From: Gemmatimonadaceae bacterium
GTDB lineage: Bacteria; Gemmatimonadota; Gemmatimonadetes; Gemmatimonadales; Gemmatimonadaceae
Assembly (NCBI GenBank): GCA_014378185.1
Contig: JACMOE010000097.1
Span: 1-5,503, forward strand
DNA: 5,503 nucleotides
Reading direction: 5' to 3'
Shown here: positions 1 to 5,503 of the stretch, piece by piece
Numbering within the stretch: position 1 is the first letter of the stretch
Layout: the number at the start of each line of letters is the position of its first letter
The notes under the pieces: model-generated
What the model saw: only the letters and a program-made list of their open reading frames with translations
Database searches by the model: none
Told to the model about the DNA's origin: nothing
Position numbers and translations under genes: made by a program

Positions 1-413
1 ACCGGATGCAGCACGTGATAGCGCGACGCCAGCAGCCCGCGCTCCTCTGCCCCATGAAAGACGAAGAGCGCCGATCGCTTGCCCGGATGCTGCTTCCATG
101 CGCGTGCAATGGCCAGAAGCGCGACACTCGTGGTGGCGTTGTCATCGGCGCCATTCCAGATGGAGTCGCCGTTCACGGTGTAACGCACGCCGTCATGATC
201 CTGGTGCGAGCTGAAGAGCACGTACTCGGATCGCAGCGAAGGATCGGTACCGCGGATCTCGCCGATGATGTTCACCGAGGGATATTCGAACGTCTCGGTG
301 CGCAGGCGGATGTCGACCGTCTGGTCGTTGGTGCGTACGTGGCGTTGACAGGTAAATCCATCCTGAAGCAGGAGAGGACAGCACTGGGCGCAGGTGACTC
401 GCGACTGCTCGAC
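1..413 (-). pseudogene. M28 family zinc peptidase fragment, N-terminally truncated and cut by the window edge
   Basis: This is the metal-binding core of an M28 (aminopeptidase Y/PSMA-like) peptidase. These are usually secreted or periplasmic two-zinc exopeptidases. Read on the minus strand, the frame gives a beta strand and linker (PSVNIIGEIRG), then SSHQDHDG with the first zinc-ligand His (codon 204-206). NGADDNATT follows, with the bridging Asp near 141-146, then LFVFHGAEERGLLAS, whose Glu pair (42-47) supplies the catalytic base and a metal ligand. The later Asp and His ligands would lie beyond position 1. An in-frame TGA occurs at 414-416. No ATG, GTG or TTG follows it until a GTG inside the conserved core (SVNII). 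Family members usually carry a signal peptide and about 100-250 residues, often with a PA domain, before this point; here only about 55 codons exist, the first 18 or so without family character. I read it as a 5'-deleted or frameshifted gene. A sequencing indel is the alternative. The family is secure; the pseudogene status is less so. Confidence 0.7.
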
Positions 414-434
414 TCATGACCGATGACTCATGAC
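411..434. repeat. 10-bp direct repeat, 14-bp period
   Basis: The sequence GACTCATGAC occurs at 411-420 and again at 425-434, separated by CGAT. Each copy contains the palindrome TCATGA. The repeat sits exactly where the M28 reading frame loses its upstream continuity: the in-frame stop at 414-416 lies inside the first copy. It may be a small slippage duplication or a deletion scar. No function is assigned. Confidence 0.6.
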
Positions 435-449
435 GTTTCTGTCAGTCCG

Positions 450-480
450 CCTTGCGCAGGAAAATCCTTGCGCAGGAAAA
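450..480. repeat. Perfect 15-bp tandem direct repeat
   Basis: CCTTGCGCAGGAAAA occurs at 450-464 and again at 466-480, with a single T between the copies, giving a 16-bp period. It ends one base before the stop codon of the large CPBP gene (482-484, minus strand). The two TGCGCA cores are self-complementary, so the repeat can also fold as a hairpin, annotated separately. A local slippage duplication is the simplest origin. Confidence 0.75.
453..474 (-). terminator. Candidate 3' hairpin downstream of the CPBP gene
   Basis: TGCGCAGGA (453-461) pairs with TCC plus TGCGCA (465-474), leaving an AAA loop and one bulged T, a nine-pair stem. In the minus-strand transcript it begins 7 bases past the TGA of the CPBP gene. 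No U-tract follows on the minus strand (the next bases are AGGCGG), so it is not a textbook intrinsic terminator. It could stabilise or process the 3' end, or simply be a by-product of the tandem repeat. Confidence 0.3.
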
Positions 481-481
481 G

Positions 482-3400
482 TCACGATTCGCGAGCTGCA
501 AGTTCATGCGCAGCAAGTGATCCATGGGCTACGGGTGCGCGAGTCCGCCGCGCAATCGCAAGGATGAGCAGTCCGGCGAACCCGCATACCAGCACGCCAG
601 CCACGTGCTCCTGCCACGATGGCGAATACACTGCCCGCCGCAGCCCGCCAAACCCCTGCAGCGCCAGCGCCGCGACGACCCACGACCACGCGGCTGCCGC
701 TGCCCACGCACGGAACGCGATCACCACCAGCACGACTGTTGCCACCAGCACCACGAGCCGCGCTGAATCCAACTCGGCCGCTGGCGCCGTGGCAGCCATC
801 ATCGCGAGCAACAGACCGGCCATCGTCGCGGCCAGGAACGCTCGCGCAACCCAGCCCCTGGTGAGCCCGATCACCATCAGGATGGGGATGCCCAGCCCGG
901 AAACCATCAGCAGCGTGGATGACGGCAGCGCCGACAGGCCGCCGAGCATGGGCGCCCACTCCGTCAGCAGCGTGGACGGCGTGTGCGGCATCCCCTTGCC
1001 TGGCACCAACTCACCCAAACGGCTCAACACAAACAGCAGCCCTCCCAACCCCACGCCGGCCAGCAGCATGTCATTGCTCGCGTCGCGCGATCGCTCGCCG
1101 CCAAGCATCGGAATTCCCACGCGCCGCCGGAGTGCGCCGAGTGCGAGCCATACTCCCCACACGAAGAGTGACAGGGGAATGGAGGACACGAGAGCGAGCC
1201 ACCTGGTGCCGACGAACCGGCCCCACGGCTCGGTGGTATCATAGGAGAACAAGGCCGTCGGCATCGCATTCAGGCTGCCAAGGACTGCCAGGATCACCAG
1301 GGCGCCGAGCAGCAGCATCGTGGCGCGTCGGTCGAGCACCCCATCCTCCAGCACGACGGGGCATCGCCGCGTCATCATCACGCTACCGGTGATGATGACG
1401 CTGATCAGGACGAGACCACAGAGTCCCGCAATCAGTGCCCGTGTGCTCTGCCGCTCCCGATCGGCGCGAAGAAACGCCTCCGGCAACTCGACGCCACGGC
1501 GCACCATCAACGGTTCGTCGCCCGCAACCGTCACCCACGCCCGCGCCACCGCCCCATCAGGTAGCGCAACAGTCGTATCCGTGTAGGTCACGGTCACGTC
1601 TCGACGCGCAGGCCGCGCCGTTTCCCTGAATTCCACTTCCCGCAGCATCTGCACCTGCACACCTGCCCTGACGAGTGCGGCGACCGCAACACGACGCACG
1701 CTGTCCGGCGGTATGGCACTCCGCGCTGCCGCATCGCCAATGAGATGCCGTGCGTCGAGTGGTCGTCCGTCTGGCCACAGTCGAACGCGCCACTCTTCCG
1801 TACGCGCTACGGCGCTCCCCGTGGTATGCACGTACCGCACGACCCACCATGTCGGCGGCACGTACGTGGACGCGAAGCGCTGGGCCCGCGGGATCATCTG
1901 GTGAGCACGCAGGAAGCGCGGCCACTGCGGGAGCGTATCGACTCCGATGTTCGTGAGCCGTCGCCAGCCCGCCGGATCAGCACCACGCGTGCGAAGCACG
2001 GAGTCCGACGTCGAGAGCACCTGCGTCCGGTCCGCCGTGAACTGCGGCCCCAGTGTCGCCACGGGAGCGCGAAACACCGCCGCAATGGCCGCCACCACTG
2101 CCGCGGCAACAGCGAGCTGTCGTGCGCGCGCCGACAGCGGGCCGCTCGGCCGGGCCACCCGTGCCGCCACGGTCTCCTCCTCGTGCGTGCCCGCGCTCCA
2201 CGCCGCAAAGCGCGCGTCGTCTGGTGCCGCGGTGAGTCCGCGTTGCCGCGCCCAGCGCCATGCTACCGCCAGCGCTGGTGCCAGCAGGGCCACCAGGATG
2301 ATCGCCGCAGACACGCGATACTCGGCGGCATTGCCCGAGGTGGCGAACAGGCCGAAGAGCACCAGGTCGTACACGAAATGCGCGATGACGGTGACGAGCA
2401 CACCGAAGTTGATCACCAGCACGGCCCAGAAGCACGCATCGACGAAGATTTCCACTCCCCGCGAATACGGCGGCCACGACGCATAATTGGAGTGCGCGAA
2501 GCCGAACGTCAGTGCTGTCGCGACCACACCAGCCGCCATCCACCAGCGACGTCCCGGACGCTGCCCCACCCACAGCGACAGCAGCGACAGCGGCAGCGCA
2601 CGGAACAGCGTCTCCTCCCACACGCCGGCGTTGAGCGACACCGCGATGCCGGACAGCCACGGCATCGGCGTCGCAATGAGGTTGGGATCGTCCAGCATCT
2701 CGCTGGGTACCCACCAGCCGAGCATCGTGCGGGTCACCAGGTAGAACAGCGCCACGTACGCAAACCCGATAGTCGCGACCGCGTATCCGCTGGCCACGCG
2801 CGAGGCCACCTCGCGCGTGCCGCGATATCGCCACAGCTTCCACCAGTCGAGCTGCTCGGGAAACGCCAGGCGTGTCGCCAGTTCCGCCGCGGCCAGCGTG
2901 AAACCAGCGAGCAACCCGGTCAACCCTCCCGCCAGCAACGCACCGAACGCGATGCGCACCTGGAACGCGGTGGGCGACAGGGCGCTGTCATAGTTGTACC
3001 AGCTCGCCGTCATCTCGTTGAGGCCAGCGCCCAGAGTGAGCACGCCGATCACGCCGCCCACGAACATCGCTGCCCGCCAACGAACAGCGCTGGTGCGTGA
3101 CGCGCGGGCCACGAACACGATGCCGGCAATCGCAATGACAAGTGCGCCGAGCCCGGCGATCAGCGCCAGCAGATCGTTGGCTGACCGCATCTCGCCATAC
3201 CGGCGCCTGAACGATTCGGGAATGTCCACATACTGCCGCACCTTCGCGACCGCATTGCCCGCAACCACCACCTCAGCGCGTAGCGGCGCGCTGCCAACGC
3301 GCCGGTCCGTGCGCTCATAGGTGTAGGTGCGATCGACTCGGCCGCTCGTCTTGCGGGTTTCGTATGACGAGCTCACCAGCTTCCAGCGATCCGCACGATC

Positions 3401-3880
3401 GTTGATCCATTTGCCGAGTGCTTGTTCCGCGAGGCGTTGCCCGGAGTCCGCAGCGATGGCTGGCCGCTGATCGCCCTCGGCCAGCACCTGCGAAAAGCCG
3501 ATGATGCGTCCGTCGGGCGCGAACTCCACACGAGCCTCGCGTGGATCGCGCGGCGTGAACGCGCGAACGGACCAGGTGAAGGGGGCGATGTCGCGCCCCC
3601 GCACGAGCGCATTCAGGGAATCCGCGCCGCCGGCCGCCAGCTCCACGAACGTGCGGAGCGAATCGTTGCCCTGAAAGTGCACCACCCTGCGCGCCGAGGA
3701 TGGAGCGAGACTGTGGGCGCGAAAGAAGGAATCGGCACGTACGAGGGCGGCGTCGCGCGTGAGAGTCTGTTGCAGCGAGACGATCGGTAATGCGCGCGGA
3801 AAGAGCCAGAGCGCCGTCGCCGCGGCCACGACGGCCACCGACGCAATGACGCCCGCGCGTAACGAGGGGGAGAGGGTCAT
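482..3880 (-). CDS. Very large CPBP (CAAX/Abi) family intramembrane metalloprotease with internal duplication
   Basis: This 1132-residue multi-pass membrane protein belongs to the CPBP family of intramembrane proteases (Rce1-like glutamyl/metal type). All signature motifs are present: EETLFR at residues 422-427, FGFAH at 459-463 and HFVYD at 501-505. Layout: a membrane anchor (about 9-30), an extracytoplasmic beta-rich domain (about 35-232), several membrane helices (about 234-545, containing the protease), a hydrophilic linker (about 546-584), then a second anchor (about 585-606), second soluble domain (about 610-808) and second helix bundle (about 813-1112). The second half resembles the first with an offset near 580 residues but lacks the catalytic motifs. 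Typical CPBP proteins have 200-350 residues, so this one is unusually long. The ATG at 3878-3880 puts the first helix near the N-terminus; no clear Shine-Dalgarno precedes it. It lies 66 bases downstream of the methyltransferase-like gene and may share its transcript. The substrate is unknown. Confidence 0.93.
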   Translation of the reverse strand: MTLSPSLRAGVIASVAVVAAATALWLFPRALPIVSLQQTLTRDAALVRADSFFRAHSLAPSSARRVVHFQGNDSLRTFVELAAGGADSLNALVRGRDIAPFTWSVRAFTPRDPREARVEFAPDGRIIGFSQVLAEGDQRPAIAADSGQRLAEQALGKWINDRADRWKLVSSSYETRKTSGRVDRTYTYERTDRRVGSAPLRAEVVVAGNAVAKVRQYVDIPESFRRRYGEMRSANDLLALIAGLGALVIAIAGIVFVARASRTSAVRWRAAMFVGGVIGVLTLGAGLNEMTASWYNYDSALSPTAFQVRIAFGALLAGGLTGLLAGFTLAAAELATRLAFPEQLDWWKLWRYRGTREVASRVASGYAVATIGFAYVALFYLVTRTMLGWWVPSEMLDDPNLIATPMPWLSGIAVSLNAGVWEETLFRALPLSLLSLWVGQRPGRRWWMAAGVVATALTFGFAHSNYASWPPYSRGVEIFVDACFWAVLVINFGVLVTVIAHFVYDLVLFGLFATSGNAAEYRVSAAIILVALLAPALAVAWRWARQRGLTAAPDDARFAAWSAGTHEEETVAARVARPSGPLSARARQLAVAAAVVAAIAAVFRAPVATLGPQFTADRTQVLSTSDSVLRTRGADPAGWRRLTNIGVDTLPQWPRFLRAHQMIPRAQRFASTYVPPTWWVVRYVHTTGSAVARTEEWRVRLWPDGRPLDARHLIGDAAARSAIPPDSVRRVAVAALVRAGVQVQMLREVEFRETARPARRDVTVTYTDTTVALPDGAVARAWVTVAGDEPLMVRRGVELPEAFLRADRERQSTRALIAGLCGLVLISVIITGSVMMTRRCPVVLEDGVLDRRATMLLLGALVILAVLGSLNAMPTALFSYDTTEPWGRFVGTRWLALVSSIPLSLFVWGVWLALGALRRRVGIPMLGGERSRDASNDMLLAGVGLGGLLFVLSRLGELVPGKGMPHTPSTLLTEWAPMLGGLSALPSSTLLMVSGLGIPILMVIGLTRGWVARAFLAATMAGLLLAMMAATAPAAELDSARLVVLVATVVLVVIAFRAWAAAAAWSWVVAALALQGFGGLRRAVYSPSWQEHVAGVLVCGFAGLLILAIARRTRAPVAHGSLAAHELAARES
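536..2143 (-). other. Second, catalytically degenerate copy of the internal CPBP duplication
   Basis: Residues about 580-1115 of the CPBP protein mirror residues about 1-545. Matching landmarks include PDGR (122-125 and 703-706), VAG plus PESF/PEAF (206-224 and 785-803), LIAGL (240-244 and 816-820) and YNYD/FSYD (295-298 and 878-881). In a by-eye alignment of MPWLSGIAV with APMLGGLSA, the Glu pair and Arg of EExxxR fall on Met992, Val993 and Gly997 (positions 890-907). No FxxxH or HxxxD/N motif is evident in the rest of the copy. I infer an ancestral duplication followed by loss of catalysis. Confidence 0.7.
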
Positions 3881-3946
3881 GCGACAGAGCTTACGAATGT
3901 TGAACCCGCAACGCCATGTGGGGGGTGCCGTCCCAGCAACAATGCT

Positions 3947-4615
3947 TCAGTTGCGTCGCGCGAACATCAGGCTGTGCCACGCACCTGATGTCGCATGGGC
4001 GCGCACCGGAATCGTCTCCACCACCAACCCCGCGTCACGCAGGGAGCGCTCGAAGCCGACATTCTCGTTTGCCGACCAGTACGCGAGCCGGCCACCCGGC
4101 CGCAGGGCGGCAATCGCCATCGCGATGCCCGCGTAGCGGTAGAGCTGTGCGTTGCCGGACGTCGTCATCGCTTCGGCACCGTTGTCCACGTCGAGCATGA
4201 TTGCGTCGAACGCGCCGCGGCTCTGCTTCAGCACGTTCGCCACGTCGTCATGCCGCAGGTCCACGCGCGCATCCGCCAATGCCGATATCGACAGGTCGTA
4301 CTCGGCATGCTGGTTCCATGCGATGACCTCCTCCACGATCTCGGCCACCACCACTGTGGCATCCGGCGCCAGCGACCGCAGGGCGGCCTTCAGCGTGAAG
4401 CCAAGTCCCAGCCCGCCAATGAGGACACATGTTCCCTCGCGCTCGCGCAACGGGAGGCAGACGCGCTCCGCCAGGACATCCTCGGAGTGATGTCGTCGTG
4501 TGGACATCAGCTCCGCGCCGTCCACACGAATGCTGTAGGCGCCGTCGTGACGATGAAGCACCAGCTCTGTTCCGTCGGGGGTGGTGGCCGTGCCAAGGCG
4601 TTCGACTTTTTTCAC
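3947..4615 (-). CDS. Spermidine synthase-like SAM-binding protein (putative methyltransferase)
   Basis: This 222-residue cytoplasmic protein has a Rossmann-type SAM or decarboxylated-SAM binding fold of the SpeE-like class. Residues about 12-56 form a short beta-rich N-terminus (ending near ELMSTRRHHSE). The glycine-rich nucleotide loop is VLIGGLGLGFTL (64-75). Strand 2 follows with Glu92 in VVVAEIVEEVIAW. The acidic motif LDVDNG is at 141-146, and the post-motif strand RPGGRLAYWS at 172-181. The protein is shorter than true spermidine synthases (about 280-300 residues), and I do not see the full polyamine-binding gate, so the reaction is uncertain. The start is a GTG (4613-4615). Upstream to the in-frame stop at 4670-4672 there is no other start codon, and no good Shine-Dalgarno is visible. 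It is divergent from the HD-GYP-like gene and sits 66 bases ahead of the CPBP gene on the same strand, a possible two-gene operon. Confidence 0.87.
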   Translation of the reverse strand: MKKVERLGTATTPDGTELVLHRHDGAYSIRVDGAELMSTRRHHSEDVLAERVCLPLREREGTCVLIGGLGLGFTLKAALRSLAPDATVVVAEIVEEVIAWNQHAEYDLSISALADARVDLRHDDVANVLKQSRGAFDAIMLDVDNGAEAMTTSGNAQLYRYAGIAMAIAALRPGGRLAYWSANENVGFERSLRDAGLVVETIPVRAHATSGAWHSLMFARRN

Positions 4616-4722
4616 GTTGGGATGATAACCACAGGCGCACTGCTGCTGAGCCCGGTCGCGCGCCGCATTTCATGCATTGAGGAACAGAACCTCGGGAATG
4701 CGCCTTCTGGCAACGTGTTGAT

Positions 4723-4727
4723 GGAGG
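4723..4727 (+). promoter_or_regulatory. Shine-Dalgarno GGAGG for the upstream short frame
   Basis: GGAGG lies 4 bases before the ATG at 4732. It is the best ribosome binding site in this part of the window. It serves the short frame that is in phase with, and ends directly at, the HD-GYP-like gene. The downstream ATG at 4777 has only the pyrimidine-rich TACTCC and TATATAG upstream, with no Shine-Dalgarno. Confidence 0.5.
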
Positions 4728-4731
4728 CGAA

Positions 4732-4776
4732 ATGTTCACCATTCTGGCGCGTATCCAAAGCACTACTCCTATATAG
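4732..4776 (+). CDS. Short leader ORF (14 codons) in phase with and abutting the HD-GYP-like gene
   Basis: ATG at 4732 follows a strong GGAGG and encodes MFTILARIQSTTPI before TAG at 4774-4776. The next codon is the ATG of the HD-GYP-like gene, in the same reading frame. Three readings are possible. It may be a leader peptide whose translation delivers ribosomes to the downstream ATG (stop-start coupling). It may be the true N-terminus of the HD-GYP-like protein, interrupted by an amber mutation or base-call error. Or it may be chance. The peptide shows no attenuator-like run of a single amino acid. It is not recognised as a known peptide. Confidence 0.35.
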   Translation: MFTILARIQSTTPI

Positions 4777-5503
4777 ATGCCACCTGTCGTACAGCTCCAG
4801 CCCAGCGCGCTGAACCCCGCGTCCAGCACGGAAACCGTCAGCCTCACCGAGGTGCTGTCGGCATTGTCGCGGGCACTCGACCTCACCGAGGGCGCCACGG
4901 TTGGGCACACCATGCGCAGTTGCCTCATCGGCATGCGTCTCGCCGAGGAAGCCGGCATCGGGGCTGCAGAGCGTTCGGCACTGTATTACGCCATCCTGCT
5001 CAAGGATGCCGGTTGCTCGAGTAATGCGGGGCGCATGGCGTCATTGTTCGGCAGCGAGGACCAATGGGTCAAGCCTCGCATGAAGGTGGTGGATTGGCAC
5101 CATCGCATCCGCCTCGCCCTCTCCACGGCGATGATGGTGGGTCATGGCCGTTCGTTACGGAAGCGTGCGCAGCAGTTCATGGCCATCGCGCGCACGAAGG
5201 ACATGACGCGCGACCTCATCCTCATTCGCTGCGATCGTGGCGCGGAGATCGCCCGACAACCCGGCTTCCCCCCAGGCACGGCGGAGGCCATCCGCTCACT
5301 CGACGAGCACTGGTGCGGGCTGGGGTACGCACGCGGGCTGAGTGGCAGCGACATTCCGCTCCTGGCCCGCATCGCGAATCTCTCGCAGACGCTCGAGGTG
5401 TTCTTCAGCCGCGGCGGCCCGCGGGCCGCGCTGGCCGTGGCCCGGAAGCGCAGCGGAACGTGGTTCGATCCGGCATTGGTCAAGCTCGTGCGAGACTGGA
5501 AGC
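4777..5503 (+). CDS. Degenerate HD-GYP-type domain protein, 3' end outside the window
   Basis: The visible 242 residues form an HD-GYP-like fold, a domain that in active members hydrolyses cyclic di-GMP. Landmarks are SRALDLTEGATVGHTMRSCLIGMRL (about 31-55, with the first-helix His44), LLKDAGCSSNA (74-84, where HD/HDIGK normally stands), VVDWHHR (104-110), and EHWCGLGYARGL followed by IPLLARI (177-199), matching the HHExxDGSGYPxGL and ARI block. Key ligands are changed: the HD His is Lys76 (Asp77 remains), the HH pair is replaced by Leu-Asp, and GSGYP reads GLGYA. Phosphodiesterase activity is therefore doubtful, and a binding or signalling role is more likely. As I recall the family, some relatives carry a C-terminal LuxR-type helix-turn-helix, which would lie beyond 5503. 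ATG 4777 is the first start after the in-frame TAG at 4774. It has no Shine-Dalgarno of its own, so an internal start such as the GTG in TEVLSAL remains possible. Confidence 0.85.
   Translation, partial: MPPVVQLQPSALNPASSTETVSLTEVLSALSRALDLTEGATVGHTMRSCLIGMRLAEEAGIGAAERSALYYAILLKDAGCSSNAGRMASLFGSEDQWVKPRMKVVDWHHRIRLALSTAMMVGHGRSLRKRAQQFMAIARTKDMTRDLILIRCDRGAEIARQPGFPPGTAEAIRSLDEHWCGLGYARGLSGSDIPLLARIANLSQTLEVFFSRGGPRAALAVARKRSGTWFDPALVKLVRDWK

Larger units (their letters stand above)
4616..4776. promoter_or_regulatory. Divergent intergenic region, promoters presumed
   Basis: This region separates the minus-strand methyltransferase-like gene from the plus-strand HD-GYP-like gene, so both promoters should lie in or near it. 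It is more AT-rich at its right end, where CTATATAG (4769-4776) forms an 8-bp palindrome. On the minus strand TATATA could serve as a -10 element for the methyltransferase-like gene with a leader of about 150 bases. On the plus strand it lies too close to the ATG at 4777 to serve that start. I see no convincing -35 box in either direction. The region also holds the short leader frame at 4732-4776. Confidence 0.3.

Noticed and set aside
1745..3100. A 451-codon plus-strand open frame, and a 273-codon plus-strand frame at 423-1244
   Set aside because: Both lie antisense to the CPBP gene. Their composition is dominated by Arg, His, Pro, Ala and Ser with no recognisable motif, as expected for shadow frames in GC-rich DNA. 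The CPBP frame carries the conserved motifs and membrane helices.
3881..3946. Possible terminator or small gene between the methyltransferase-like and CPBP genes
   Set aside because: The C-run has no pairing arm that gives a convincing stem, there is no U-tract, and the only short frame (8 codons) lacks a ribosome binding site.
4679..4693. GAGG/CCTC inverted repeat as an operator or hairpin
   Set aside because: There are only four paired bases around a seven-base loop, well within chance expectation.
4770..4775. TATATA as the -10 element of the HD-GYP-like gene
   Set aside because: It ends one base before the ATG at 4777, so transcription would begin inside the coding region, and no -35 match lies about 17 bases upstream. 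It would be consistent only with a start further downstream.
3995..4813. A 272-codon plus-strand frame antisense to the methyltransferase-like gene
   Set aside because: It has no domain features and overlaps a gene with a clear SAM-binding motif set. It also runs through the intergenic region into the start of the HD-GYP-like gene in another frame.
4248..4958. Minus-strand frames of 236 and 98 codons crossing the divergent intergenic region
   Set aside because: They overlap two motif-bearing genes in other frames and show low-complexity Arg/Ser/Gly-rich composition. They would leave no promoter space.
1..5503. tRNA, rRNA, CRISPR array, insertion sequence or defence island
   Set aside because: No cloverleaf-like segments, regularly spaced repeats, transposase motifs or terminal inverted repeats were seen, and nearly all the sequence is explained by four protein-coding regions.

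Overview
The window is a GC-rich bacterial chromosomal segment with densely packed genes. Long overlapping open frames run antisense to the real genes, as expected at this GC content. The protein styles are a very large multi-pass CPBP-family membrane protein, a degenerate HD-GYP protein of the 'LLKDAGCSSNA' type, and an M28 aminopeptidase-like domain. Together they suggest Gemmatimonadota or a similar high-GC environmental lineage. This is an inference from recalled family style, not a search result.

Layout from left to right. Positions 1-413 (minus) hold part of an M28 zinc peptidase. Its catalytic core is readable, but the frame has no start codon and no room for the usual N-terminal half, so it looks truncated or frameshifted; its C-terminus lies beyond the left edge. 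Positions 411-480 are a short repeat-rich gap with two small direct repeats, one of which can fold into a hairpin just after the next gene's stop. Positions 482-3880 (minus) encode a 1132-residue CPBP (CAAX protease/bacteriocin-processing) membrane protein. Positions 3947-4615 (minus) encode a 222-residue spermidine-synthase-like, SAM-binding protein. Positions 4616-4776 form a divergent intergenic region with a 14-codon open frame preceded by a strong ribosome binding site. Positions 4777-5503 (plus) encode the start of a degenerate HD-GYP-type protein that runs off the right edge.

The methyltransferase-like gene and the CPBP gene lie on the same strand 66 bases apart and could be co-transcribed; the M28 remnant follows on the same strand. 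The HD-GYP-like gene is divergent and is probably a separate regulatory unit. Nothing in the sequence ties the genes into one known pathway.

The two most notable observations are these. First, the CPBP protein is an internal tandem duplication: the N-terminal copy keeps the protease motifs and the C-terminal copy has lost them. Second, an in-frame TAG directly abuts the ATG of the HD-GYP-like gene and separates it from a well-formed upstream start. No RNA genes, CRISPR arrays, insertion sequences or origins were seen.
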